Assembly (NCBI GenBank): GCA_947500505.1
Contig: CANMSL010000014.1
Location: forward strand, 1 to 64,000
Reading direction: 5' to 3'
Source of the DNA: an uncultured Aquimarina sp.
GTDB lineage: Bacteria > Bacteroidota > Bacteroidia > Flavobacteriales > Flavobacteriaceae
Length of the DNA stretch: 64,000 nucleotides
Shown here piece after piece: positions 54,096 to 63,119 of this stretch (within the stretch, counting starts at the first letter, position 1; the number at the start of each line of letters is the position of its first letter). Position numbers and translations under genes: made by a program. A model generated the notes under the pieces. That model was not told the origin of the DNA. It saw only the letters and a program-made list of their open reading frames with translations, and did no database searches.

Positions 54096-55772
54096 TTAGA
54101 ATTCATCTGTTACGCATCCTTGCGATGCAGACGAAACTGTATTGGCATATTTATACAAAACCCCCTTTTTGAATTTCAATGGTGGCTGAACCCAGGCAGC
54201 TTTTCTTCTATTTATTTCTTCTTCCTCGATTGCAACAGTGATCGAATTTGTTTCTGCATCAATGGTAATGATGTCACCATCTTCCACTAGTGCTATCAAG
54301 CCTCCTTCTTGTGCTTCCGGGGTAATATGTCCAACTACGAATCCGTGGGTTCCTCCCGAGAATCTTCCGTCAGTAATTAAAGCCACATCTTTACCAAGGC
54401 CCGCTCCCATTATTGCCGCAGTTGGTTTTAACATTTCCGGCATTCCGGGACCTCCTTTAGGACCTTCGTACCTAATGACGACTACATTGCCTTTTTGTAC
54501 TTTTCCATCTCTAATTCCATCATTTGCTTCGTACTCACTGTCAAAAACTTTCGCTGCTCCCTGAAAACGAAGTCCTTCCTTACCTGTGATTTTTGCTACA
54601 CAACCATCTTCTGATAGGTTTCCAAACATAATTCTCAAATGCCCGGTTGGTTTAATAGGATTCTCTAAGGATTTAATTACATCCTGTCCCTCAGTTAGAT
54701 CGGGAACATCCAGAAGGTTTTCTGCTAATGTCTTTCCGGTTACGGTCAGACAATCTCCATGTAACAAACCTTTCTTTAATAAGTATTTTAGCACCGCCGG
54801 GATTCCACCAACCTCGTGCACATCTTCCATCAAATATTTTCCACTTGGTTTCAGATCTGCCAAAAATGGTGTTTCATCGCTAATTCTTTGGAAATCTGCT
54901 AATGTAAATTCGACATCTGCCGCCCTGGCGATTGCCAGAAAGTGTAGTACGGCATTTGTAGAGCCTCCTAACACAGTAACCAATCGTACAGCATTCTCTA
55001 ATGATTCTTTGGTTACAATATCCAGTGGTTTGATATCTTTTTCTAAAAGTGTTCGCATAGCACGTCCGGCTGCAATACTTTCTTCCTCTTTATGCTTGCT
55101 TATCGCAGGATTTGATGAATTATAAGGCAAAGACATCCCTAATGCTTCTATTGCTGATGCCATAGTATTTGCTGTATACATACCTCCACAGGCTCCTGCC
55201 CCGGGACATGCTTTTTCAATCACACTTTTATATTCATTTTGTGTAATTGTTCCCGCTACTTTTTCTCCCCAGGCTTCAAAAGCAGAAACCACATCCAATT
55301 TTTTTCCTTCATGGCATCCTGAAGCAATAGTTCCTCCATATACCAAAATTGATGGACGATTTAATCGTATCATTGCCATCAGTGCTCCCGGCATATTTTT
55401 ATCACATCCTACCACGGTTACCATTCCATCATAAGACATTGCCTGAACTACAGTTTCCATAGAATCGGCAATCACATCTCTGGAAGGTAATGAAAAGCGC
55501 ATTCCCGGTGTTCCCATAGAAATACCGTCACTTACTCCAATAGTGTTAAATATCAACCCGACAACATCTTCTTCCCTCGTTCCTTTCTTTACTAATTTTG
55601 CCAAATCATTAAGATGCATATTACACGGATTTCCTTCATAACCCGTACTTGCAATACCTACCAAAGGCTTTTTAAAATCTTCGTCAGTTAAGCCAATGGC
55701 GTGAAGCATTGCCTGAGCTGCAGGTTGTGTATCATCCTGTGTAACCTGTTTACTATATTTATTGATGCTCAT
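54096..55772 (-). CDS. ilvD: Dihydroxy-acid dehydratase
   Basis: A 558-residue iron-sulfur enzyme making the 2-oxo acids of valine and isoleucine. Cluster cysteines are in GNPCNMH, GCDKNMPG and CPGAGACGGMYTANTM; the C-terminal GGTHGFVVGHITPEA is conserved. It is the first structural gene of the operon, 245 bp after the last attenuator hairpin's 3' end. Leader-peptide attenuation should couple its expression to charged Ile/Val tRNA. Confidence 0.97.
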   Translation of the reverse strand: MSINKYSKQVTQDDTQPAAQAMLHAIGLTDEDFKKPLVGIASTGYEGNPCNMHLNDLAKLVKKGTREEDVVGLIFNTIGVSDGISMGTPGMRFSLPSRDVIADSMETVVQAMSYDGMVTVVGCDKNMPGALMAMIRLNRPSILVYGGTIASGCHEGKKLDVVSAFEAWGEKVAGTITQNEYKSVIEKACPGAGACGGMYTANTMASAIEALGMSLPYNSSNPAISKHKEEESIAAGRAMRTLLEKDIKPLDIVTKESLENAVRLVTVLGGSTNAVLHFLAIARAADVEFTLADFQRISDETPFLADLKPSGKYLMEDVHEVGGIPAVLKYLLKKGLLHGDCLTVTGKTLAENLLDVPDLTEGQDVIKSLENPIKPTGHLRIMFGNLSEDGCVAKITGKEGLRFQGAAKVFDSEYEANDGIRDGKVQKGNVVVIRYEGPKGGPGMPEMLKPTAAIMGAGLGKDVALITDGRFSGGTHGFVVGHITPEAQEGGLIALVEDGDIITIDAETNSITVAIEEEEINRRKAAWVQPPLKFKKGVLYKYANTVSSASQGCVTDEF

Positions 55773-56016
55773 TCCTTTTGAATGTGAATTTTTTATTAAT
55801 TATTTAAAATTTTAACTTGTTTTTTAAAATACCTTCATTCAATAAAACAAATCATAGTATAAAACTATTTAGTACCAACTAAACCATTGAATTTTATTCA
55901 ATACGCTTACAACATCCAAAGCTTATCAAAATAGCTTTAATTACTGATTTACAGTTATTTACATTTATTTTTTTTACAATCACTATTTGTTAATTTTTAT
56001 TTGCTTCTATTTTTTC

Positions 56017-56054
56017 AAAAAAAAAATCCCTTCTCAGAATGGAAGGGATTTTTT
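56017..56054 (-). terminator. ilv attenuator 2 terminator
   Basis: A 13-bp stem AAAAAATCCCTTC / GAAGGGATTTTTT with an 8-base loop and a run of ten T on the minus strand. The RNA just past the leader 2 stop contains AAAGGGAT, which can pair with the ATCCCTT arm and prevent this hairpin. Confidence 0.88.
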
Positions 56055-56082
56055 GTATCATACAACAATAGCAATATCCCTT

Positions 56083-56148
56083 TCATCCCGATGAAATAAT
56101 CACCACGATAATACAAACATTAACAATACTAATTTGATGTATGTTCAT
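56083..56148 (-). CDS. Ile/Val-rich leader peptide 2 (ilv attenuator)
   Basis: A 21-codon frame starting MNIHQISIVNVCIIVVII and ending SSG. It has seven isoleucines and four valines, concentrated in IVNVCIIVVII. It lies 29 bp upstream of a strong terminator, the classical attenuator arrangement. When charged Ile- or Val-tRNA is scarce, ribosomes stalled here would favour the antiterminator. Its last codons and the following bases (GTGATTATTTCATC, then GATGAAAGGGAT) closely match those of leader 1. Confidence 0.85.
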   Translation of the reverse strand: MNIHQISIVNVCIIVVIISSG

Positions 56149-56162
56149 TTTGAATATGCTTC

Positions 56163-56194
56163 AAAAAAAATCCCTTTACGTCTGTAAAGGGATT
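56163..56194 (-). terminator. ilv attenuator 1 terminator
   Basis: An 11-bp stem AATCCCTTTAC / GTAAAGGGATT with a four-base loop and eight T on the minus strand (forward A run 56163-56170). The sequence TAAAGGG beside the leader 1 stop is complementary to CCCTTTA of the stem and could act as antiterminator. Confidence 0.88.
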
Positions 56195-56228
56195 CATTTA
56201 TATTCTATAATATCAATAATACCCTTTA

Positions 56229-56291
56229 TCAAGATGAAATAATCACCTCAATGCTAATGACATTAATAATATTTATGTTATTTGTTTTCAT
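56229..56291 (-). CDS. Ile/Val-rich leader peptide 1 (ilv attenuator)
   Basis: A 20-residue frame beginning MKTNNINIINVISIEVII and ending SS, with seven isoleucines and two valines. It is the first open frame behind the promoter and is followed by its own terminator 35 bp on. Together with leader 2 it forms two complete attenuators in series. The bias to Ile points to isoleucine as the main signal for this stage. Confidence 0.85.
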   Translation of the reverse strand: MKTNNINIINVISIEVIISS

Positions 56292-56299
56292 TAATGTGG

Positions 56300-56331
56300 T
56301 AAATATAGCAAATTATATTTTGGAAAAACAA
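56300..56331 (-). promoter_or_regulatory. Putative ilv operon promoter
   Basis: On the minus strand a TTG at 56329-56331 and TATATTTA at 56300-56307 are 21 bp apart, close to the Bacteroidetes pattern (TTG, 17-23 bp, TAnnTTTG). The leader 1 start lies ~9 bp further on, so the transcript would have almost no 5' untranslated part. Confidence 0.45.
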
Positions 56332-56474
56332 ATTCTGTTTAGAAAAACACCCTCACCTTAACTATCCTTCAAAGGAGAGGAGGTAAAAAACTCATTTCGA
56401 AAAAAAATTAAAAGAACGAATGCATTATTAAAGAACTACAATTCAAACCTTTAACTCCTTGTCTCTTTTATTTT

Positions 56475-57131
56475 TTAATCCAGCTTGAATAAATTATTTT
56501 TCATACAATATATCACAAGCCCAACTCTGGTTTTTACCTGAAGCTTTCTGAATACAGCTTCTCGATAATTTTCTATCGTTTTAGGGCTCAAATTCATTTC
56601 GTCAGCGATACTTTTATACGTAAGTTCGGAACAGGCATATTTTAGAAAAGTCCATTCTCTGTCTGTTAATTTTTCTGTAAGATCCTGGCTGGAATCTTTA
56701 TTCACTTTATCCGAATATTTAAGCGCTGTTTCTATTTTACTGGAATAATAAAAACCTTGTTCGATTACCATTTTCATAGCAAACTCAAAATTCTCGGGAT
56801 GGATATCCTTTAACAAGTATCCTCTAGCACCTGCTCTAAGCATTTTGATAATGGTCTCTTCGTCATCCTCCATAGTCAATGCCAATACTTTTTGCTCTGG
56901 TTGATTTTCTTTGAGCCATTGCATCGTTTGGATACCATCCATCACCGGCATTTTTACATCAAGCAGAATCAGTTCCGGTTTTTTCCTTTTGTGCAGGTAA
57001 TACTGTGTTAATTCCTTTCCGTTTTTAAGAATCGCCAGCACTTCATATCCTTCGAGATTAGAGATAAGGCTCTCTAGCGATTGCGCAAAGAGAAGATGAT
57101 CATCTACAATAACAACTGTTTTTTTCTTCAT
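56475..57131 (-). CDS. NarL/LuxR-type response regulator
   Basis: A 218-residue regulator with an intact receiver (D10-D11, phosphoacceptor D58 in LLDVKMP, T86, K108) and a C-terminal LuxR helix-turn-helix (LTDREWTFLKYACSELTYKSIADEM, then SPKTIENYREAVFRKL; recognised by TIENYR). It follows its kinase by 16 bp on the same strand. It ends ~150 bp upstream of the ilv promoter region but in a separate unit; a functional link is not implied. Confidence 0.94.
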   Translation of the reverse strand: MKKKTVVIVDDHLLFAQSLESLISNLEGYEVLAILKNGKELTQYYLHKRKKPELILLDVKMPVMDGIQTMQWLKENQPEQKVLALTMEDDEETIIKMLRAGARGYLLKDIHPENFEFAMKMVIEQGFYYSSKIETALKYSDKVNKDSSQDLTEKLTDREWTFLKYACSELTYKSIADEMNLSPKTIENYREAVFRKLQVKTRVGLVIYCMKNNLFKLD

Positions 57132-57147
57132 TTTTATTTAGATTTCG

Positions 57148-57960
57148 TTATACCTTATCTTCTTCTTTAAATGGATACTTCATTGTTAGCATAACTCCTT
57201 TGCCCGGTTCGGATATGAGGTCAATAGTAGCATTAACCAAGGTAGCCCTGCTTTTCATGTTTAGCAACCCTGAATTGGCCTGTACGGATTCCATATCATA
57301 CCCCACGCCGTCGTCTTGTATGGTAATGGTAAGATCGTAGTTTGTATATGCCAACTTCACAACAAGACTAGATGCTTCTGCATGTTTTATAGTATTGGAA
57401 AAAAATTCCTGGATGATACGGTATATAATAATTTCATTTTTGGGGTTGATAGCCATCTCTTGTCCGGTGACCGTAAACTCCGGCGTCAGAAAATTAAGCT
57501 TTTTAAACCGATCTAATTCCACCTGTATGGATTTCTCTAAACCAATATTCTGAATCACCTCGTGATTCAGTGTTTTAGAAAGATTTCTGATTTCCTGTAA
57601 GCTATCTCCCACCAAACTTCTGATATCCTGAACGGATTCTTTGATTTTTGGTTCCAGGTTGGTGCTTAAAATATTGATTTGCATCACTGCGGTAGATAAC
57701 AACTGACCAATATTATCGTGCAATTCCCAACTTACATTTTTAAGGGTTTGTTCCTGGATCTCTAGTTTAGAATTTTGTAGTTCTTCTTCGAAACGTTGCT
57801 GAGCTTTGAAACGTTCCAGGAGTAGTTTGTTCTTTCGCCGCTGAAAAGCAACAAAGAACATAATACCGAATATTGCAAAAAATAGAATAATAGCGGTAAA
57901 GTAAACTATAAGTAAGATTTGTTCTTTTTCGAGCATACTATAAAACCAATGGTATAACAA
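57148..57960 (-). CDS. Sensor histidine kinase (HisKA_3 family)
   Basis: A 270-residue kinase with one membrane helix (14-38, ILLIVYFTAIILFFAIFG), a coiled linker, the phosphoacceptor H81 in WELHDNIGQLL, an N-box NTIKHAEASS and a G-box DDGVGYDM. There is no obvious sensor domain, so input may come through the membrane partner encoded upstream. The frame start at 57960 overlaps that gene by 55 bp; an internal ATG at 57936 would shorten the overlap and is a reasonable alternative. Confidence 0.92.
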   Translation of the reverse strand: MLYHWFYSMLEKEQILLIVYFTAIILFFAIFGIMFFVAFQRRKNKLLLERFKAQQRFEEELQNSKLEIQEQTLKNVSWELHDNIGQLLSTAVMQINILSTNLEPKIKESVQDIRSLVGDSLQEIRNLSKTLNHEVIQNIGLEKSIQVELDRFKKLNFLTPEFTVTGQEMAINPKNEIIIYRIIQEFFSNTIKHAEASSLVVKLAYTNYDLTITIQDDGVGYDMESVQANSGLLNMKSRATLVNATIDLISEPGKGVMLTMKYPFKEEDKV

Positions 57961-58613
57961 GAATACATAAAAATATTCACTATTGTTAGTATCGTTAGGA
58001 AAACTCTAACGAATTCTGAGCTTACACTATGACTATAATAGTGCTCATATATAAAAATTGGATTTACTATAAGATGAAAAACTAATGCGCCAATGGACAC
58101 ATAAAACGGAATAGATTTATAAAAATCCAGGATTTTATCGCTTTGTAACATTTGAAAATAAAAATACATTATAAACAACACAAGCAATAAAGTTCCGAAA
58201 ATAGAATTTGATGCGGAACTTGAAGTAAAAAACACGTCGGAAAAAGCCAAATTAAATACAGAAAAAACTAAATAGACTGCAATAATATTTACCCCAACTA
58301 CTTGATTCCGCTTTGACTCTATTAGATTAGCAAAATAAAGTAAATAAAACAGAGAACTTATAACTTCAAAAGTATTATAAATCCACTTATTATGAGCAAA
58401 AATTGTATCTTCTAAAAACTTAAAGAAATCAAAAGTTTCAACAAAAGTAGGTAACCAACCAAATATTACCTCTACAAATACAGTAAACCATAAAAAGAAA
58501 ACAAGATACCGCGTAGAACGATCTACGCGATATCTCGAAATATAAAAAGTTCCTGCAACAGCTGCAATTAACTCAAAAATATTTATAATTATTAAGTTTA
58601 TTGAATCACTCAT
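57906..58613 (-). CDS. Seven-helix membrane protein, putative sensor partner
   Basis: A 235-residue protein made almost entirely of about six or seven hydrophobic helices (FELIAAVAGTFYISRY, RYLVFFLWFTVFVEVIFGWL and so on). It is followed by, and overlaps, the HisKA_3 kinase, an arrangement found repeatedly in Flavobacteria. It probably senses a signal in the membrane and passes it to the kinase. No named family can be assigned with certainty. Confidence 0.82.
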   Translation of the reverse strand: MSDSINLIIINIFELIAAVAGTFYISRYRVDRSTRYLVFFLWFTVFVEVIFGWLPTFVETFDFFKFLEDTIFAHNKWIYNTFEVISSLFYLLYFANLIESKRNQVVGVNIIAVYLVFSVFNLAFSDVFFTSSSASNSIFGTLLLVLFIMYFYFQMLQSDKILDFYKSIPFYVSIGALVFHLIVNPIFIYEHYYSHSVSSEFVRVFLTILTIVNIFMYSCYTIGFIVCSKKNKSYL

Positions 58614-58622
58614 TAATTATTC

Positions 58623-59024
58623 TTAATAGTCATTTGGCGGAAATCCGTGCCCTCCTCTATTAAATGCATCTATACTATAATTATTTTCCGGATCACCTCC
58701 ATCTTTACCTGATGCACCAGGGCGTGATCCTGTGGGTGCCATAAACAATGTGGAGTATCCCCTGCCGTTTTTACATTTGGATGCTGGATATGCACCCATA
58801 TAAATTCTGATACCAGGATCTTTAATCCCTTGAGCTTCTGATTCTTGTTTTACATACGCCAGGTACTCTTCTAATTCAGCTACAGACCAGTGAAACTCAC
58901 GAGCATCTTCAAAACCTAATTTCTTCTGAAGACGTTTCGCTCTTTTCTTACACCAATTATCATGAAGCTCTTTTGCTTCCTCTACTTTAATACATTTTTG
59001 GGGTTTTTGTACTTTTTCTGCCAT
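58623..59024 (-). CDS. Hypothetical cytosolic protein
   Basis: A 133-residue hydrophilic protein, rich in Lys and Glu in its first half (KCIKVEEAKELHDNWCKKRA; a helix) and Gly-rich at the end (YSTLFMAPTGSRPGASG and NRGGHGFPPNDY). No signal peptide or membrane segment. It starts the minus-strand unit that continues with the membrane sensor, kinase and regulator (9-bp gap), so it may be part of the same operon. I do not recognise a family. Confidence 0.72.
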   Translation of the reverse strand: MAEKVQKPQKCIKVEEAKELHDNWCKKRAKRLQKKLGFEDAREFHWSVAELEEYLAYVKQESEAQGIKDPGIRIYMGAYPASKCKNGRGYSTLFMAPTGSRPGASGKDGGDPENNYSIDAFNRGGHGFPPNDY

Positions 59025-59585
59025 TACCTTAATATTTATGGGTTATTGCTGCTAATATATTCAAAAATCCATTTGTTATACAAATGCGTCCACCCTTTCT
59101 CAAAATGTTATTACGGTAAAACCTTATAAATAACCACATGATTTTCAGTTATTTAAACAATTTTAAAATATTTAAAGAAAATACAAGAAGGGGCTTTTCC
59201 CCCTACCAAAAAAGGGTATTCCTACCCCTTTTTTTAGGTTTGAACATATTGTAAAGCCTCATACCGGAATAGCAACAACCCCACCAATATTAAATACAAT
59301 AGTTTATTATCGAATCCTTAACACACCTGGCCACCACTAAAATATACATAATTTACCTTTAAACAAAAAGGGGATTTTACCCCTTAAATAACAAGCTATT
59401 TCAACCATTTTATTTCCGTTGTTTACCTTTTTAAAATTAGTTGAACACCTCATTAATTTTGAATGAACTCCAGTAACTTTACGATTGTATTTAGCACATA
59501 CAACTCTAAAAACCGTAAACCCTAGACGGTAATTTTAGTTCGCATTCCAACCGTCATCATATTGCTTACTTAAATTACTCTAATA
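59025..59585. other. Divergent region before the injection-system operon, with G4/C4 hairpins
   Basis: No gene. It holds three GGGG-CCCC-type hairpins (59189-59203, 59208-59235, 59369-59384) between the divergent promoters. A perfect TAnnTTTG box (TAATTTTG) lies at 59454-59461, but no TTG is at proper distance. Confidence 0.6.
59208..59235. terminator. Bidirectional terminator-like hairpin ahead of the injection-system genes
   Basis: AAAAAAGGGTA / TACCcCTTTTTTT with loop TTCC and T runs on both strands. If transcription starts left of it, the hairpin could attenuate the downstream operon. Confidence 0.6.
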
Positions 59586-60152
59586 ATGTTAAAAGACTTT
59601 ACAAATCATATTGGATCTGAATTAGATACCTATATAAACGCTTTACCTGCAATTACTGCCACAGTAAAAACAGACCTAGCGAATATTGGTGATTTTGGTA
59701 CAGATGGCTTTTCCGGAAGTACCGGATCCAACCTTTTTATAACTATCGTAAAAATTGAAGAAGAATCCACATTGCGTAATTTTCCGAATAGTAAGCTAAC
59801 GCAACTCAGTAATGGAAATTATGCTGTGGATAAACGTTTTCCAAAAATACACTTAAATTACTTTCTGCTTTTTTCGGCCACACTTTCCTATGATATGTCC
59901 ATAGCGACAATTCACAGAGTTCTAAAATATTTTCAAGCACATAAAACCTTTCAATTTACATCCGATGAAAGTGATATCGAATTGACCTTAGAATTGGTCT
60001 CTCAAACATTTGAACAGATTAATCATATGTGGGGAACCCTTGGCGGGAAACAATTCCCACATCTATTGTATAAAGCCAGAGTAACCGAACTGGAATTTGT
60101 AGAAGAAAAACTATCTCCTGCTATTAAAACTATTACAGGAAGCCTAACATAA
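59586..60152 (+). CDS. DUF4255 protein, contractile injection system tail terminator (Afp16/Pvc16-like)
   Basis: A 188-residue protein with DUF4255 features: SELDTYINALP near the N-terminus, LFITIVKIEEESTLRN, LNYFLLFSATLSYDMSIATIHRVLKYFQ and a final KARVTELEF. In Pvc/Afp-type particles the DUF4255 protein caps the tube and sets its length. The gene overlaps the next by one base (stop/start TAATG). It opens the plus-strand operon. Confidence 0.88.
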   Translation: MLKDFTNHIGSELDTYINALPAITATVKTDLANIGDFGTDGFSGSTGSNLFITIVKIEEESTLRNFPNSKLTQLSNGNYAVDKRFPKIHLNYFLLFSATLSYDMSIATIHRVLKYFQAHKTFQFTSDESDIELTLELVSQTFEQINHMWGTLGGKQFPHLLYKARVTELEFVEEKLSPAIKTITGSLT

Positions 60153-60721
60153 TGAGTCATTTTAGCTACACATACGAAACATTGTTATCACTTGCTATCC
60201 AGCATCCTAGCAATATTCCTATAAAAGATAATGTAACCTTCATAGCTTCAGAAGCTACTTCTCTAATTATGAAAGAATATAAACTACAGATGAAAGTAAC
60301 AGAATCGGGATTTGTGATCACCTACAGAACCTCGACAACTTTTGATGAAGTAAAAGATACAAAAGGCAATGTAACCTACACGCCTAATGGAACTATGGAT
60401 TGGTTGGATATCAACACCTTGGATATATATCTGGAATTTTTTTGTATCGCCAATAAAAAATTTATTAAGGATACAGCTTGGAAAGATTTTGGACCAAGGC
60501 CAAAAAATGATGGAGAAGCAACCCTGGTATATACTTATAATAGATATAGCGCTCTATTTGATGCTCCGGCATCAGCTCCAAACATTAACAATGCCCCTGT
60601 GGAAACCGATTATACCATAGATCATGGTGATTACAACCGGTTACAGGTTGCTCAGGTAAATTTTCAGCTAACAGGTCATATTCCTACAAATACTCATAAA
60701 ATAAATACAATAATCATATAA
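60152..60721 (+). CDS. Unknown contractile injection system-associated protein
   Basis: A 189-residue protein with no signal peptide. It has a beta-rich pattern (MKVTESGFVITYRTSTTF, WLDINTLDIYLEFFCIANKKF) and a C-terminal strand RLQVAQVNFQLTGHI. It sits between the cap protein and the sheath, so it likely belongs to the particle. I do not recognise its family. Confidence 0.78.
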   Translation: MSHFSYTYETLLSLAIQHPSNIPIKDNVTFIASEATSLIMKEYKLQMKVTESGFVITYRTSTTFDEVKDTKGNVTYTPNGTMDWLDINTLDIYLEFFCIANKKFIKDTAWKDFGPRPKNDGEATLVYTYNRYSALFDAPASAPNINNAPVETDYTIDHGDYNRLQVAQVNFQLTGHIPTNTHKINTIII

Positions 60722-60731
60722 ATCAATAATT

Positions 60732-62642
60732 ATGGCAAGTACATTAAAATCACCTGGCGTATATGTAGAGGAAATCAGTACATTTCCTCCCTCGATAGCT
60801 CAGGTCCCTAGCGCGATTCCAGCGTTTATAGGGTACACAAAAAAACAAGGATTGAATGATGATTTAGGGATGAAGCCTAAAAAAATTCGTTCATTATTAG
60901 AATTTGAACTTCTTTATGGTGGAGGTCCGGAAGGAGATCTCGCTGTGTCTCTGGATACTAACAATTCGGTAAAAGATGTAACCGCAGGAGAAAAAATGTA
61001 CTTATACAATAGCCTTAAATTATTTTATGATAATGGTGGTGGAGATTGCTATATTGTATCTATTGGTAAATATGGAGGAGGTATCACCAAACAAAACTTT
61101 ATTGATGGCATTGACTCTTTAAAAAAGTTTGATGAACCAACATTATATATAACTCCTGATGCTTCATTATTAGCTAGTATTGATGATTTTAAAGATGTAC
61201 ATTCTACCATGCTGGATGAGTGCGAAATACTACAGGATCGTTTTGCAATATTAGATGTTTACAAAGGTGATATAGATTTTACTGATCCATTAGCCAGCGA
61301 TGTAATTTCGGATTATCGAAATAAGATCCCTTCCAATAGTAATCTAAAATATGGAGGCGCTTATTACCCGTTTTTGAGAACATCGTTACCACTTACTTTT
61401 AATTTTAGTGATCTTACACTTAGTAAAAATGGAGGAAACATCACATTTAATACTATTATTGATGAATCAAAATTTAGTGATGGAAAAAAAGATGTATTAA
61501 CAAAGATCGAACAGGCTTCTACAGATTATAAAGCGATCAAGACTATTGTTACTGATCATACCACTACAAAATATAGTGAAGCAACTGGAGGGGATCCAAA
61601 AGCAGAGTTAGATGCCAAAATTGCGCTGATCAATGATTACTTCAGTGATTTCTTTGGAGCCACGATGACGAATACCGATGTCAAAGCGACTTATGATGCT
61701 GTTGTGGCTAATAATTCTCCTTTCAATAATATAAACAAAGCATTTGTCGATGGAATTACGGCTATCAACAGTAAGCTAAAAGCAAGTGATAAGATTGCAG
61801 CAGCCGCTACCACTGTAACTTCTACTGCCACTACGGCAACATTTGAGGTAGATGTTTCAGGAGTTGCTGGGACATCAAATACGATTGATAAACTATATGG
61901 TATTGCCAAACCGTTTTTTCAGCAAGTATTTGACGAACTAAACAAAATCATTAGTGATTTTTATGCAGAAGCCGGATCAGCTTTAAAAGCGCTAGAAGAT
62001 TCTTTGAAAGCAGAATCTCCATTGTATGCTTCGATTCTTACCGGAATCAGACAACATGGAGTTGTACTTCCTCCATCTGGGGCAATTGCTGGGGTATATG
62101 CTAAAGTAGATAATTTAAGAGGTGTTTGGAAAGCACCGGCAAATGTAGGTTTAAATTCGGTAAATGAACCTGTGGTGAAGTTATCCAGTAAAGATCAGGA
62201 AGGCCTTAATATAGACGAAGTGGCTGGAAAATCAATCAATGTTATCAGAGCCTTTACAGGTAAAGGAAACTTAGTTTGGGGTGCCAGAACAATGGCAGGG
62301 AACGATAATGAATGGAGATATGTACCGGTAAGAAGGTTCTTTAATATGGTCGAAGAATCCGTTAAGAAAGCTACGGAGCAATTTGTCTTCGAACCAAACG
62401 ATGCCAATACTTGGGTGAGAATCCGATCAATGATCGAAAACTTCTTAACCAATCAGTGGAGAGCCGGTGCACTAGCAGGTGCAAAAACAGATGACGCGTT
62501 TTACGTTCGTGTTGGGTTGGGACAAACTATGACCGCTCAAGATATTTTAAACGGAATTCTTAATGTAGAAATAGGGATGGCAGCCGTTCGTCCGGCAGAG
62601 TTTATTGTACTTAAATTCTCTCATAAACTACAGGAATCATAA
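60732..62642 (+). CDS. Contractile injection system sheath protein
   Basis: A 636-residue sheath protein. The N-terminal STLKSPGVYVEEIS and the PAFIGYT strand are hallmark. A long insertion domain (~230-430) is specific to this branch. The C-terminal core reads VVLPPSGAIAGVYAKVDNLRGVWKAPAN, GNLVWGARTM, EWRYVPVRRFFNMVEESVKKAT and RPAEFIVLKF. Contraction of this sheath drives the tube through a target membrane. Confidence 0.94.
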   Translation: MASTLKSPGVYVEEISTFPPSIAQVPSAIPAFIGYTKKQGLNDDLGMKPKKIRSLLEFELLYGGGPEGDLAVSLDTNNSVKDVTAGEKMYLYNSLKLFYDNGGGDCYIVSIGKYGGGITKQNFIDGIDSLKKFDEPTLYITPDASLLASIDDFKDVHSTMLDECEILQDRFAILDVYKGDIDFTDPLASDVISDYRNKIPSNSNLKYGGAYYPFLRTSLPLTFNFSDLTLSKNGGNITFNTIIDESKFSDGKKDVLTKIEQASTDYKAIKTIVTDHTTTKYSEATGGDPKAELDAKIALINDYFSDFFGATMTNTDVKATYDAVVANNSPFNNINKAFVDGITAINSKLKASDKIAAAATTVTSTATTATFEVDVSGVAGTSNTIDKLYGIAKPFFQQVFDELNKIISDFYAEAGSALKALEDSLKAESPLYASILTGIRQHGVVLPPSGAIAGVYAKVDNLRGVWKAPANVGLNSVNEPVVKLSSKDQEGLNIDEVAGKSINVIRAFTGKGNLVWGARTMAGNDNEWRYVPVRRFFNMVEESVKKATEQFVFEPNDANTWVRIRSMIENFLTNQWRAGALAGAKTDDAFYVRVGLGQTMTAQDILNGILNVEIGMAAVRPAEFIVLKFSHKLQES

Positions 62643-62682
62643 TCAGTAATTAAATAATTTAATAAAAAAAAACAACCATATT

Positions 62683-63117
62683 ATGGCAGCAGAATATCCA
62701 TTACCAAAGTTTCATTTCCAAGTAGAATGGGGCGGTACAAAAATAGGTTTCCAGGAAGTATCAGGTCTTGATGTTGAAATCGAACCACTGGAATATAGAG
62801 ATGGGGCAAATCCAGAATATAGTAAAACAAATATGCCAGGAATGATGAAATTCAGCGATGTAACCTTAAAAAGAGGTGTTTTCAAAAGTGATAATGAATA
62901 TTATGATTGGATGAACACCGTTAAGCTCAACACGATAGATCGTAGAGACCTAACTATAAGTTTACTGGATCAGGAACATGCTCCGGTAGTGGTCTGGAAA
63001 CTCAAAAACTGTTGGCCGATGAAAATCCAATCCACAGATCTAAAAGGAGAAGGAAATGAGATCGCCATAGAAACAATGGTGCTTAAACACGAAGGTCTCA
63101 CGATACAAAACGAGTAA
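62683..63117 (+). CDS. Contractile injection system tube protein (gp19/Pvc1-like)
   Basis: A 144-residue inner-tube protein. Landmarks are PKFHFQVEWGGTKIGFQEVSGLDVEIEP (FQEVSGLD), MPGMMKFSDVTLKRGVF and VWKLKNCWPMKIQ. Length equals the family. It is followed after 2 bp by a second, related tube protein; having two such genes is typical of Afp/Pvc clusters. Confidence 0.94.
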   Translation: MAAEYPLPKFHFQVEWGGTKIGFQEVSGLDVEIEPLEYRDGANPEYSKTNMPGMMKFSDVTLKRGVFKSDNEYYDWMNTVKLNTIDRRDLTISLLDQEHAPVVVWKLKNCWPMKIQSTDLKGEGNEIAIETMVLKHEGLTIQNE

Positions 63118-63119
63118 TT

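Noticed and set aside
55772..58613. Possible functional link between the ilv operon and the adjacent two-component system
   Set aside because: A promoter, two attenuators and separate transcription units lie between them; adjacency alone is not evidence.
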